Below, piece by piece: positions 9,472 through 18,421 of a stretch of 64,000 nt of DNA. The stretch spans positions 1,364,001 to 1,428,000 of the forward strand of contig OZ244046.1 of NCBI GenBank assembly GCA_965215055.1, in the 5' to 3' direction. The position numbers were made by a program, and so were the translations under genes. Origin of the DNA: G965215055 sp965215055 (lineage in GTDB: Bacteria; Pseudomonadota; Gammaproteobacteria; UBA4575). Under the pieces are notes generated by a model. The model did not search any database, was not told the origin of the DNA, and worked only from the letters and a program-made list of their open reading frames with translations. The first letter of the stretch is position 1. Each line of letters begins with the position of its first letter.

Positions 9472-9549
9472 ATTCAAAGCACGTAGTTTTCAGGGGACAG
9501 AGAAGCCACCGCTGTTATCTCTGCCATTCTATTCACTCGCCCGTTGTTA

Positions 9550-10923
9550 TCAGTAAATCTTGTCAGGAAGCCAGGTCGCCAGACCTGGAAAGTATGCGAT
9601 TAACAACAACGCGGCAACCTGGATAGCGATGAAGGGTACGACGCCGCGATAGATTTGCCTGGTTTGCACCTTTTTCGGCGCAACTCCACGCAGATAAAAT
9701 AAAGCAAACCCGAATGGCGGAGTTAAAAATGAAGTTTGCAAGTTGATTGCAATCATTACACCAAGCCAAACCGGGTCAACACCCAGGCTTAATAACACGG
9801 GCCCTACGATAGGGACTACTACAAACGTTATTTCTATAAAGTCCAGGATAAAACCCAGCAGAAACATAAGCAGCATGACGATCAACATTGCAGCCACCAC
9901 GCCACCCGGTAATTGCATAAGCAGCGCATGTACGGCCACGTCGCCATCATAGCCACGAAATACCAGGGAGAAAATGGATGCTCCGATGAGTATCATAAAC
10001 ACCATGCAGGTAATTCGTGCGGACCTTCTCACCACGTCTCGCAGGCAATCGAGGTCAAGGCGGCGATTAAGCAATCCCAGTAAAAATGCACCAACTGCGC
10101 CTATGGATGCCGCCTCTGTTGGTGTAGCGATACCTTTGGCTATAGACCCAAGCACTACAATCATGAGCAACACTGGCGCCACTAGCGCCCGCAATACACG
10201 TCTGGTCTGAGTGGCTGGATCAATGTCTGCACGTTGACGTACAGCAGGCATTGTTTGTGGTTTGCTCCAGGCGATAAATAACAAATAGGAAAGATATAGT
10301 GCTACCAGCAACAGGCCGGGCAGGACCGCGCCCGCAAATAAATCTCCGACTGATACGGTATCAGGTGAAAATATGCCCTGGTCGAGTTGTGCCTGTTGGT
10401 AGGCAGATGACAACACGTCGCCTAACAGTATCAGGATAATCGAAGGGGGGATGATCTGGCCAAGTGTCCCGGAAGCACAGATTACACCTGTCGAAATTTC
10501 TGCCTGGTAGCCTCTTTTAAGCATAGTTGGCAGCGATAGCAATCCCATGGTAACGACTGTGGCACCTACAATACCGGTGCTGGCAGCAAGCAATACGCCG
10601 ACCAGGACCACTGAAATCCCCAAACCGCCGCGCAGAGAACCAAATAGAGAAGCCATCGTATCAAGTAGCTCCTCAGCAATTTTTGAACGTTCCAGCATGA
10701 CGCCCATAAATACAAACAAGGGCACTGCGATTAGCGTCTCATTCGTCATAATGCCAAACAGGCGGCTGGGAAACGTCTGCAACAAAGCCGGCTCGAACAC
10801 ATTTGCCAATATCCCTGCTGCTGCAAAAATCAACGATACACCGGCAAGTGTAAATGCCACTGGATAGCCGAACAACAGCGCTATGATCACTGTTGCAAAT
10901 AATACGAACGCAACGATCGCCAT
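9550..10923 (-). CDS. dctM: TRAP transporter large permease, DctM subunit
   Basis: This is the ion-coupled membrane channel subunit (about 457 residues) of a TRAP importer. It has many hydrophobic helices and DctM segments such as MFLLGFILDFIEITFVVVPI, FLTPPFGFALFYLRGVAP, TPTEAASIGAVGAFL and GTLGQIIPPSIILILLGD. The ATG at 10923 gives MAIVAFVLFATVIIALLFG as the first helix, the family norm; an upstream in-frame GTG at 10968 would overlap dctQ. It is co-directional with dctQ and convergent with the receptor gene. Confidence 0.93.
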   Translation of the reverse strand: MAIVAFVLFATVIIALLFGYPVAFTLAGVSLIFAAAGILANVFEPALLQTFPSRLFGIMTNETLIAVPLFVFMGVMLERSKIAEELLDTMASLFGSLRGGLGISVVLVGVLLAASTGIVGATVVTMGLLSLPTMLKRGYQAEISTGVICASGTLGQIIPPSIILILLGDVLSSAYQQAQLDQGIFSPDTVSVGDLFAGAVLPGLLLVALYLSYLLFIAWSKPQTMPAVRQRADIDPATQTRRVLRALVAPVLLMIVVLGSIAKGIATPTEAASIGAVGAFLLGLLNRRLDLDCLRDVVRRSARITCMVFMILIGASIFSLVFRGYDGDVAVHALLMQLPGGVVAAMLIVMLLMFLLGFILDFIEITFVVVPIVGPVLLSLGVDPVWLGVMIAINLQTSFLTPPFGFALFYLRGVAPKKVQTRQIYRGVVPFIAIQVAALLLIAYFPGLATWLPDKIY

Positions 10924-10936
10924 GCCCGGCAAGCCG

Positions 10937-11440
10937 CTATTTACGTAAAGCAAGCCATGTGCGCCCACATAGTGAAACCGCCTGTAAAAACAGGAAAATT
11001 GCCATGGCAGGAATACAGGTTTTCAAGATATAAACAAGCGGCAGGCCTCCGGCCTCACGGGATTTCTCCAGCAACTTCCACGAGTTCATCACGTAATCGA
11101 AACTGACCCACACAATGAACGCCGCGAAAGGCAGCAGCAAGAATAGACTGCCGAAAAAATCTACCTTGTTTTTACCGCGTGAAGACATGCCTTGATAAAG
11201 GATGTCAATACGAACGTGTTCATTGTGCTTCAAAGTGTATGCCGCGGCGATCGTAAACACGAAGGCGTGCAAATAGGTAATGGATTCTTGCAGGGCGATG
11301 CGCCCAAAGTTAAAGCCGTAGCGCATCACTACAACCAAAAATGTAATTGCAGCCATTATCAATATAAACCAGGCTGCAAACCTGCCGATATGCTCATTGA
11401 GCACGTCAATGCTATTGCATATTTTTTCTATTTTTTTCAA
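10937..11440 (-). CDS. dctQ: TRAP transporter small permease, DctQ subunit
   Basis: This 167-residue four-helix membrane protein is the small TRAP subunit. Hydrophobic helices include WFILIMAAITFLVVVMRYGF near the N-terminus, ITYLHAFVFTIAAAYTLKHN, LFLLLPFAAFIVWVSFDYV and CIPAMAIFLFLQAVSLC. The segment EHVRIDILY is a hallmark of DctQ. It is followed by dctM on the same strand, 13 bases beyond its stop codon. The pair plus the Tat-exported receptor form a complete tripartite transporter. Confidence 0.92.
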   Translation of the reverse strand: MKKIEKICNSIDVLNEHIGRFAAWFILIMAAITFLVVVMRYGFNFGRIALQESITYLHAFVFTIAAAYTLKHNEHVRIDILYQGMSSRGKNKVDFFGSLFLLLPFAAFIVWVSFDYVMNSWKLLEKSREAGGLPLVYILKTCIPAMAIFLFLQAVSLCGRTWLALRK

Positions 11441-11456
11441 AAGACGTCTGTGCTTT

Positions 11457-12398
11457 CTACTGGCTCAGGCCTGGTGCATTTTCAATTCTTGCCAGCAAGA
11501 TTTTCTTGAACGAGTCAGGATCCTTGATGTGAGTAATCTCCCCGTCTTTGGGGAAAATCTGGTCTCGCAAGCGTGACAACCAGAATCTAAGCGCGGCCGC
11601 ACGCAACATGTATTCCCAGACGTCATATTCTTGTTGGTGGAATTCCCGTTCCGTGCGGTAGGCGTCAACCAGGGCGGTATATAAATTCATGTCGAGCTCA
11701 CCGCCGTCAAGACTGCACCAGTCGTTTACCGTTATGGCAAGGTCGTACAGCAGGTAGTCGTTACAGGCATAGTAGAAGTCAATAATGCCAGTCAGCGCTT
11801 GGCCTATAAACATTACATTATCGCGAAATAAATCGGCATGGATCACGCCCCGGGGTAAATTTTTGGGGAGCGGCTGCTGGCGGTAGGAGATTTCTTTTTT
11901 GAGTAGCTGCCAGGTTTCGTTTGAAAGCTGATGCAGCACGCGGTCGGCGGTATGCTGCGCCCAGGCTACTCCGCGAGGATTTTCGAGTACGCCGTTGAAC
12001 GACTTCCCCACGATGTGCACCTGTGCCAGGGCATGGCCTACGGCGGCACAGTGGGCGCTCGTCGGCGTCAGCACGTTTTTCCCTTCCAGGCGCCGTACGA
12101 TTGCGGCCGGCTTTTCCTTTAACCTGCGCACGTAGTCGCCTTCAAGATCGGCTATTGGGTGAGCGGTTGGCATTCCATGATTCGACAGGTGCGCCATCAA
12201 CGCCAAGTAATAAGGGAGTGCCTCGAAACCAATCTCTTCAAAGATGGTCAACACGAATTCTCCATTTTCAGTGGACACGAAGTAATTGGTATTTTCAACG
12301 CCCGCATTGATACCCTGGAAGTCAATCAATGCTCCCAGTGAATAATTTTTGAGAAAGGCTTCAAGTTCCTGCCGCTCAATGTTTGTATAGACGGACAT
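11457..12398 (-). CDS. thrB: Homoserine kinase, ThrB type II (aminoglycoside-phosphotransferase fold)
   Basis: This 313-residue kinase phosphorylates homoserine in threonine synthesis. Unlike the GHMP-type enzyme of enteric bacteria it has the APH/choline-kinase fold: N-terminal GVENTNYFVSTENGEFVLTIFE, catalytic-loop motif RGVIHADLFRDNVMF with the Brenner HxDxxxxN pattern, and the metal-binding segment GIIDFYYACNDYLLYDLAI. Length and motifs match pseudomonad-type ThrB. It is divergent from polA across a 191-base gap. Confidence 0.92.
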   Translation of the reverse strand: MSVYTNIERQELEAFLKNYSLGALIDFQGINAGVENTNYFVSTENGEFVLTIFEEIGFEALPYYLALMAHLSNHGMPTAHPIADLEGDYVRRLKEKPAAIVRRLEGKNVLTPTSAHCAAVGHALAQVHIVGKSFNGVLENPRGVAWAQHTADRVLHQLSNETWQLLKKEISYRQQPLPKNLPRGVIHADLFRDNVMFIGQALTGIIDFYYACNDYLLYDLAITVNDWCSLDGGELDMNLYTALVDAYRTEREFHQQEYDVWEYMLRAAALRFWLSRLRDQIFPKDGEITHIKDPDSFKKILLARIENAPGLSQ

Positions 12399-12438
12399 GG
12401 AATTTATTGATCGACGCTGTAGGGTGGGGGATTAGAGT

Positions 12439-12450
12439 TCCTGATCAGGA
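12439..12450. repeat. 12-bp perfect palindrome in the thrB-polA intergenic region
   Basis: TCCTGATCAGGA reads the same on both strands and lies 41 bases upstream of thrB and 140 bases upstream of polA. It could be an operator, but no regulator can be named, and a palindrome of this length can arise by chance. Confidence 0.35.
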
Positions 12451-12589
12451 CTAGGTACAACTGCCTGCGACTGTAAAATACCAGAATTAAAGCGCAGAGT
12501 ATATCTTCACAACCAATGCTAAAAACAAGTGTCATAATAGCGCTTCAACTACCCTGCCATCAGTAATTACTCCGGGTTGAATTATAGCG

Positions 12590-15307
12590 ATGCCTGCAAA
12601 GAATAGACCCCTACTCATTTTGGTCGATGGCTCTTCTTATTTGTATCGAGCCTTCCACGTACCCAAGTTAAAAGGTTTCACAACGTCATCCGGCCAGCCA
12701 ACGGGGGCAATATATGGCGTGGTGAACATGTTGCGGAGATTACTTAATGAAACGCAGTCAAGGCAGCTTGCCGTCGTGTTCGATGCCAAGGGCAAGACCT
12801 TCAGACATGAACTGTATAAAGAGTACAAGGCCAATCGCCCATCTATGCCTGAAGAATTGCAAGCACAAATCACTCCTTTGCACGACGTCATTCATGCCTT
12901 GGGTGTGAAGTTGATTTCGGAGCCGGGTGTTGAGGCGGATGACGTCATTGGAACATTGGCAGTGCAAGCGGTGGAGGAAGGGTACAGGGTTTTAATATCC
13001 ACTGGTGACAAGGACATGGCACAGTTGGTCAATGACTACGTTACCCTGGTCAATACCATGAGTGATACCACTATGGATATAAATGGAGTTATCAAGAAAT
13101 TTGGCGTGGCGCCACACCAGATAGTCGATTATCTGGCACTGACGGGAGATAAATCCGACAACGTTCCAGGGGTGCCCGGCGTAGGTGCCAAGACTGCCGC
13201 GAAATGGCTGAATGAGTACGATTCTTTGGAACAGCTGACCGAGAGTGCCGGTGCAATTACGGGCAGAGTAGGTGAAAAACTGCGTGAGCACCTTGATCAA
13301 CTGCCGCTTGCCCGGCAACTTACAACCGTGCGTTGCGACGTGGACGTGGGCATAGCGATTGACGACTTGCAAATTCAGCCACAAAACCTGCCGCGGCTAC
13401 GGCAACTCTATACGGAACTGGAATTTAAATCCTGGCTGAAGACTTTGTCTATGGAGGAGACCAGCGAAGAGAGACAAGAAGTCTTAAAAGCTGAAAAAAA
13501 ATGCAACTACGAGATCATTCTTACCGAGCAAGACTTTCATCGCTGGTTGCAACGGCTGCAACAGGCGAAGTGGGTTGCCCTTGATACTGAAACAGACAGC
13601 CTGGATTACATGCAGGCCAGCGTAGTTGGATTATCATTTTCCGTTGCGCCGGGTGAGGCCGCCTATCTACCTTTTACCCATAGCTACCCTGGTGCGCCCA
13701 GGCAATTGGACCGCGAAAAAATATTGGCTGAACTCGAGCCGTTGTTCAATCCAGGACAGGCAAAAATCGTTGGCCATAACTTGAAATATGATCGCAGTGT
13801 TCTTTTGAATCACGATGTTCACCTGGACGGCATAGGACACGACACCATGCTGCAATCCTACGTATGCAACTCGGTCGCAAGTCGACATGATCTCGATACC
13901 TTGTGCGAGAGACATTTAAATCATATCAACATTCATTTTGAAGACGTCGCAGGCAAAGGCCGCAAACAAGTTACTTTTGACCGGATAGAGCTGGAGAAAG
14001 CAGCGGAGTATGCCGCCGAAGATGCAGATATGACGTTACGATTGCACCATATTTTTTGGTCTGAACTAAAGCAGAAGAGCAAACAAAAAGCGTTATACCT
14101 GGACGTCGAATTGCCAATGCTGAAAGTGCTTTCAGACATTGAACGCCACGGCGTATTGGTAGACGCCGGGCAACTGGCGGAACAAAGCGCACAGCTTGGT
14201 GTAAGAATAAGCGGGATAGAAAAACAGGCGTTCGAACTTGCAGGTGAAAGTTTCAACCTGGACTCTCCGAAACAGATACAGGAAATTCTGTTTGAGAAGT
14301 TGAATCTGCCCGTAATACGCAAGACACCAAAGGGACAACCCTCTACTGCTGAAGACGTGTTGCAGGAACTGGCCCGGGATTATCCTTTAGCTGGGCTGCT
14401 ACTCGAATATCGTACGCTGAGTAAGCTCAAATCGACCTATACCGATAAATTACCCACGTTGATTAACCCTGAAACCAGGCGCATACATACCTCTTATCAT
14501 CAGGCTGTTGCTTCTACCGGCCGTCTGTCTTCTTCGCATCCGAATCTACAGAACATTCCAATTCGCACGGAGGAAGGCAGATGCATACGCAAAGCCTTTA
14601 TTGCACCGCCGGGCTACCAGGTACTGGCGGCGGACTATTCACAAATTGAACTGCGCATCATGGCGCACTTGTCGAAAGACCAAAAATTATGTGATGCCTT
14701 TGTACAGGATAAAGATATACATCAGGCCACTGCAGCCGAAGTGCTCGGCATTGCGCCCGATAAAGTCGAGCCTATGCAAAGGCGGGCTGCAAAGGCGATC
14801 AACTTTGGTTTGATCTACGGCATGTCTGCATTTGGCTTGGCCCGTCAATTGGATATCACGCAAACCGAAGCACGGCAATACGTAGATTTATATTTTGAAC
14901 GTTATCCCGGCGTGAAAAAATACATGGATGACATACGCAAACAGGCGCGTGTGCAAGGCTACGTTGAAACCCTGTTTGGCAGACGACTGTATTTACCGGA
15001 TATCAACAGTAAGAATGCACGCCGCCGACAATATGCTGAGCGCACCGCAGTCAACGCGCCGATGCAAGGTACGGCTGCGGATATCATCAAGCGGGCCATG
15101 ATTGCCATAAATGACTGGATTCAGCATGAACGGCACGATTGCAAAATGATCATGCAAGTTCATGATGAGCTGGTATTTGAAGTGCGTGACGATTGCACCG
15201 ACCTGGTAAAACGTGAAGTTGTTCGACGCATGGTATCGGCTGCGGACTTGTCCGTGCCGCTCGTGGTAGACGCCGCATTGGGCACAAACTGGGATGAAGC
15301 GCATTAA
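12590..15307 (+). CDS. polA: DNA polymerase I
   Basis: This 905-residue repair polymerase has three domains: an N-terminal 5'-3' flap exonuclease (LILVDGSSYLYRAFH, EADDVIGTLA, ISTGDKDMAQLV), a 3'-5' proofreading exonuclease (WVALDTETDSLDY with the catalytic acidic pair, VGHNLKYDRSVL) and a family A polymerase (motif A VLAADYSQIELRIMAHLS, O-helix region RRAAKAINFGLIYGMSAFG, motif C QVHDELVFEV). The exonuclease acidic residues look intact, so proofreading is expected. It is followed by a structured intergenic region and then engB, as in enterobacteria. Confidence 0.98.
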   Translation: MPAKNRPLLILVDGSSYLYRAFHVPKLKGFTTSSGQPTGAIYGVVNMLRRLLNETQSRQLAVVFDAKGKTFRHELYKEYKANRPSMPEELQAQITPLHDVIHALGVKLISEPGVEADDVIGTLAVQAVEEGYRVLISTGDKDMAQLVNDYVTLVNTMSDTTMDINGVIKKFGVAPHQIVDYLALTGDKSDNVPGVPGVGAKTAAKWLNEYDSLEQLTESAGAITGRVGEKLREHLDQLPLARQLTTVRCDVDVGIAIDDLQIQPQNLPRLRQLYTELEFKSWLKTLSMEETSEERQEVLKAEKKCNYEIILTEQDFHRWLQRLQQAKWVALDTETDSLDYMQASVVGLSFSVAPGEAAYLPFTHSYPGAPRQLDREKILAELEPLFNPGQAKIVGHNLKYDRSVLLNHDVHLDGIGHDTMLQSYVCNSVASRHDLDTLCERHLNHINIHFEDVAGKGRKQVTFDRIELEKAAEYAAEDADMTLRLHHIFWSELKQKSKQKALYLDVELPMLKVLSDIERHGVLVDAGQLAEQSAQLGVRISGIEKQAFELAGESFNLDSPKQIQEILFEKLNLPVIRKTPKGQPSTAEDVLQELARDYPLAGLLLEYRTLSKLKSTYTDKLPTLINPETRRIHTSYHQAVASTGRLSSSHPNLQNIPIRTEEGRCIRKAFIAPPGYQVLAADYSQIELRIMAHLSKDQKLCDAFVQDKDIHQATAAEVLGIAPDKVEPMQRRAAKAINFGLIYGMSAFGLARQLDITQTEARQYVDLYFERYPGVKKYMDDIRKQARVQGYVETLFGRRLYLPDINSKNARRRQYAERTAVNAPMQGTAADIIKRAMIAINDWIQHERHDCKMIMQVHDELVFEVRDDCTDLVKREVVRRMVSAADLSVPLVVDAALGTNWDEAH

Positions 15308-15412
15308 CGCCCTTGGAGAGCAGGGGAAATCAAGTGGATACACAAAAAGTTTTACCGGAGGTAGCGAACTTTCGCGTTTATCTACCCTCTAACTAACAGC
15401 GCAATCGCATTT

Positions 15413-15436
15413 ACCCGCTTTCCTCCCTTAGCGGGT
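15413..15436 (+). terminator. Hairpin downstream of polA, possible terminator
   Basis: A 7-bp stem ACCCGCT/AGCGGGT with a 10-base loop is followed by TATTCTTAT, a weak U-rich tail. It could end polA transcription or be part of a structured RNA. Confidence 0.45.
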
Positions 15437-15443
15437 TATTCTT

Positions 15444-15473
15444 ATGCCTCGGTTCTTCATGTAACCGAGGCAT
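15444..15473 (+). ncRNA. Strong hairpin, candidate small-RNA element
   Basis: A perfect 11-bp stem (ATGCCTCGGTT pairing with AACCGAGGCAT) with an 8-base loop lies 7 bases after the preceding hairpin. There is no long T run after it, so it is not a classical terminator in this orientation. The cluster of hairpins at the polA-engB locus suggests a structured RNA, but no family is recognised. Confidence 0.35.
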
Positions 15474-15562
15474 CTTCTTGACAAGGGAATAAAAATCCCC
15501 TGAATTTAACGTCATGTTTACAGTGGCCACACTGAAACCACGGCACTGAGACTGGAACGAAG

Positions 15563-16171
15563 CTATTCCAGCAAGGCTTTGCACAGCCACACGGAAATTT
15601 TTTCCCGCGCCTGCATCAGGCCGATTTTTTTAGTGGCCGAGAATACTTGTACGCCCGAGGTAATCCCCTGCTGCTCCAGGTTCGATGCCACCTTGGTCAA
15701 AGTTTTAACCTTGTCGTTCCGGTTTATTTTATCGACTTTTGTCAGCAGTACGTAAAGAGGTAACTGGTAGTGTTCACTCCACCGAATCATCGTCCAGTCA
15801 ATTTTCATTAGTGGATGCCGAATATCCATTAGTAAAATCAAGCCACACAACGTGTTGCGATGAACCAGGTAGGATTCCGTCAGGCGCTGCCATTGTTGTT
15901 GTGCCTTGGCAGAGGCTTTTGCATAGCCGTAACCCGGTAGGTCGACGAGGCGTGCGTCGCCATCCAGTTTGAAAAAATTAATCAACTGGGTACGGCCAGG
16001 CGTCTTGCTGATACGCGCAAGATTCCTTTGTTGACACAGCGCGTTGATCGCACTTGACTTACCTGCATTTGAACGACCGCAGAAGGCTACTTCGGCACCG
16101 CTGTCCGCAGGGAAATCATCCGTTGACGCAGCGCTTTTCAAAAGTCGAGCCTGTGTGAAAGGTATGTTCAT
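15563..16171 (-). CDS. engB: Ribosome-biogenesis GTP-binding protein EngB (YihA/YsxC)
   Basis: This 202-residue essential GTPase of the TrmE-Era-EngA-EngB family is associated with large ribosomal subunit assembly. G1 AFCGRSNAGKSSAINAL is near residue 35, followed by a G2 threonine segment (KTPGRTQLINFF), G3 VDLPGYGYA and G4 VLLTKVDKINR. Length and the whole motif order match the family. It is convergent with polA and divergent from the cytochrome c4 gene. Confidence 0.96.
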   Translation of the reverse strand: MNIPFTQARLLKSAASTDDFPADSGAEVAFCGRSNAGKSSAINALCQQRNLARISKTPGRTQLINFFKLDGDARLVDLPGYGYAKASAKAQQQWQRLTESYLVHRNTLCGLILLMDIRHPLMKIDWTMIRWSEHYQLPLYVLLTKVDKINRNDKVKTLTKVASNLEQQGITSGVQVFSATKKIGLMQAREKISVWLCKALLE

Positions 16172-16365
16172 GAAGCAGGTTCGGTGTTTTCCCCGGATAT
16201 TGCCAAGTGCTTTATCAGGTGTTTTAGTAGTAGAATAACGCCTTTTGCAGCGGTAAATACTTTATGATATACAAAGGCGGCTTTTGTTTAGCCGTTTTAT
16301 TATCTCTTTGAGGCTAACCTTCACAGGGTTTATACGCAACTGTGTTGATATTTAGAAATAGGTAC

Positions 16366-17022
16366 GTGAAAAAACTGCATTGCCTGTTACTGGTCGGTGG
16401 GTTATTCATCACGTGTGCCTACGCGGGAGGAGACCCGGAGGCCGGCAAACAAAAGTCTGCTTCATGCGCGGTGTGCCATGGCGTTGACGGAAACAGTGTC
16501 AATCCTGCATGGCCCAAGCTGGCAGGCCAGGGAGAAAAATATCTTATTGATCAACTGCGGTTATTCAAGGAAAGAATTCGGGTTAATACGCTCATGAATC
16601 CGCAGACGGAGAATTTATCCGAGCAGGATATCCTCGACCTGGCTGCCTATTACTCACAACAACCTCGTTCCCGGGGGACCGCTGATGGCAGTAAAGAATT
16701 CCAGGGAGAGAAGTTGTATGTCATTGGTGAGAGAATTTACCGCGGGGGAAATCCCGTAAGTGGAGTACCCGCCTGCATGTCTTGCCATGCCCCTGATGGC
16801 ATGGGCAATGAGGCAGCCAAGTTTCCACGGATCGCTGGTCAGCATGCCGTGTATACTGCGGCGCAATTACGCGCATACCGTAGTGGTGCAAGGTATCAAA
16901 TCGATGACAATCTGAACATGATGAAGGATATTGTCAATTATATGACAGAGGTGGAAATCGATGCCGTAGCCGAATATATCTCTGGATTGCATAGGCTTGT
17001 TCACTCCGACGAACAGCATTAA
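16366..17022 (+). CDS. Dihaem cytochrome c4
   Basis: This periplasmic electron carrier (about 218 residues) has two class I cytochrome c domains with haem motifs CAVCH in the first and CMSCH in the second. A signal peptide, MKKLHCLLLVGGLFITCAYA, follows the GTG at 16366; a TTG at 16342 is a less likely start. Methionine ligands are expected near NTLMNPQ and NLNMMKD. Cytochrome c4 passes electrons to terminal oxidases. It is followed by dsbA and cytochrome c5, a common gammaproteobacterial order. Confidence 0.93.
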   Translation: MKKLHCLLLVGGLFITCAYAGGDPEAGKQKSASCAVCHGVDGNSVNPAWPKLAGQGEKYLIDQLRLFKERIRVNTLMNPQTENLSEQDILDLAAYYSQQPRSRGTADGSKEFQGEKLYVIGERIYRGGNPVSGVPACMSCHAPDGMGNEAAKFPRIAGQHAVYTAAQLRAYRSGARYQIDDNLNMMKDIVNYMTEVEIDAVAEYISGLHRLVHSDEQH

Positions 17023-17096
17023 CCCTTGTCGTTTACGAGAACCCGTGACGACCTTTTGAGTCTAAACCAAATCATCAACTACCACTCGTTACAAAA

Positions 17097-17804
17097 ATGT
17101 CTATCTATGGTTTGATGCGTGGCCACGTTGCTTTGGCCCTTGCTTTGACGCTGTGCCTGGCGTCCGTAGCTGGCGGTAGTGATAAAGTTGAACATGATAG
17201 TGCCGTCGAGTTTCAGGAAGGTATGCACTACCATGAGATTTGGCCTGCCGTAGCCATTAATGCCGAGCCGGGCACCGTAGAAATTTTGGAACTGTTTTGG
17301 TATGGCTGTCCCCATTGCTATGAGTTTGAAAAATACCTGGAAGGCTGGAAGCAGGACAAGCCGGCCAATATAGCGTTTGTGAGCATGCCGGTAGCGTTAA
17401 ATCGTAGCTGGCTTTCACATGCCCGCGCCTACTATGCCCTGGAAAAAACAGGTGAGCTCGAAAGGATTCACCCGCTATTTTTTGACGCTATTCACTTGCA
17501 GGGAAGGCGTCTGCGGGATATGGAATCCATGATGCGCTTTTTAAGTCAGCATGGAGTTGATGTTGATGAGTTCAAAAAGGCGTACAATTCGCCTTACGTG
17601 GAGGCGAAAGTAAAGCACTCGGGCCAGTTGGCACGTCAATATGGGGCGAACTCCGTGCCTACCGTGATTATACATGGTAAATATCGGACCACGGCCAGCG
17701 ATGCGGGGGGGTATGAGCGATTATTGCAACTGGTAAACTGGTTGGCAAAACGAGAAGCAGGTCTGATGGCCACGTCCGTCGAAGCAGAAGAAAATACTGA
17801 CTAG
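17097..17804 (+). CDS. dsbA: Thiol:disulfide interchange protein DsbA
   Basis: This periplasmic thiol oxidase (235 residues) introduces disulfides into exported proteins. The N-terminal segment is hydrophobic and cleavable (LALALTLCLASVAGG). The thioredoxin-fold active site is CPHC at residues 71-74 (FWYGCPHCYEF), and the cis-proline loop is NSVPTVII near 185. It lies between cytochromes c4 and c5, which need correctly handled cysteines for haem attachment. Confidence 0.95.
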   Translation: MSIYGLMRGHVALALALTLCLASVAGGSDKVEHDSAVEFQEGMHYHEIWPAVAINAEPGTVEILELFWYGCPHCYEFEKYLEGWKQDKPANIAFVSMPVALNRSWLSHARAYYALEKTGELERIHPLFFDAIHLQGRRLRDMESMMRFLSQHGVDVDEFKKAYNSPYVEAKVKHSGQLARQYGANSVPTVIIHGKYRTTASDAGGYERLLQLVNWLAKREAGLMATSVEAEENTD

Positions 17805-17898
17805 CCTTGTTGCTTTTTATATTGGCTTGACATTGATCATTCACTATAATTCGCAGCGCGTTTACTAACTTGGATTTGGAATAAAGTAGGAGCTTTGT

Positions 17899-18393
17899 GT
17901 GAAGAACAATCAATTTGCAATGACGTTAAAAATCATATTTGGTATATTAACGGGCTCTACAATTGCGGTTTTGGCGCTTGCCAACGTGCTCATTTCTGAT
18001 GCCGATTTATCTCAGGACACCGCTGTTCAAGGAGGCATTGAGGATCGTATCAGACCGATTGCCGGTGTAGACGTGGAGAATGACGTGGATGCAGGCAGTG
18101 GTATCGAGATACCTCCCACGGACACTGCCAAGCCCATGCAGGTGGCAGATTCCAGCCCATCTGTCGAGAAACTCTATATGCCTTGCAGTGCATGCCACGC
18201 CACTGGCTTACTGAATGCTCCAAAGCTCGGTGACAAGGCTGGTTGGCAGCCACGTATCGCGAAAGGTATTGATCAACTTTATGCAAATGCTATCAATGGT
18301 ATTGGCACCATGCCGCCCAAGGGAGGCAGTGTTGGCCTTTCAGATGAAGACGTCAAAAAAATAGTGGACTATATGCTGGAGTCGGTACAGTAG
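17899..18393 (+). CDS. Cytochrome c5 family protein
   Basis: This monohaem class I cytochrome c (164 residues) uses a GTG start with a good AGGAG site upstream. An N-terminal membrane segment (IIFGILTGSTIAVLALANVL) may stay as an anchor, followed by an acidic, low-complexity linker (about residues 35-90) and a C-terminal haem domain with CSACH and the axial-methionine region GIGTMPPKGG. The haem domain is the c5 type. Likely role: periplasmic electron transfer. Confidence 0.9.
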   Translation: MKNNQFAMTLKIIFGILTGSTIAVLALANVLISDADLSQDTAVQGGIEDRIRPIAGVDVENDVDAGSGIEIPPTDTAKPMQVADSSPSVEKLYMPCSACHATGLLNAPKLGDKAGWQPRIAKGIDQLYANAINGIGTMPPKGGSVGLSDEDVKKIVDYMLESVQ

Positions 18394-18421
18394 ACCTTCC
18401 CACTACGGGTTTTATTTTGAT

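Larger units (their letters stand above)
15308..15562. other. Structured polA-engB intergenic region
   Basis: This 255-base gap has no convincing protein gene but contains several consecutive hairpins, listed separately. An imperfect stem (GGTAG near 15360 pairing with CTACC near 15384, enclosing GCGA/TCGC) precedes them. In Escherichia coli the same polA-engB interval holds the regulatory RNA Spot 42; I see no sequence match to it, so only the position is shared. Confidence 0.5.

Noticed and set aside
15308..15562. Spot 42 RNA gene
   Set aside because: Position matches but no sequence resemblance to Spot 42 was seen; reported only as a structured region.
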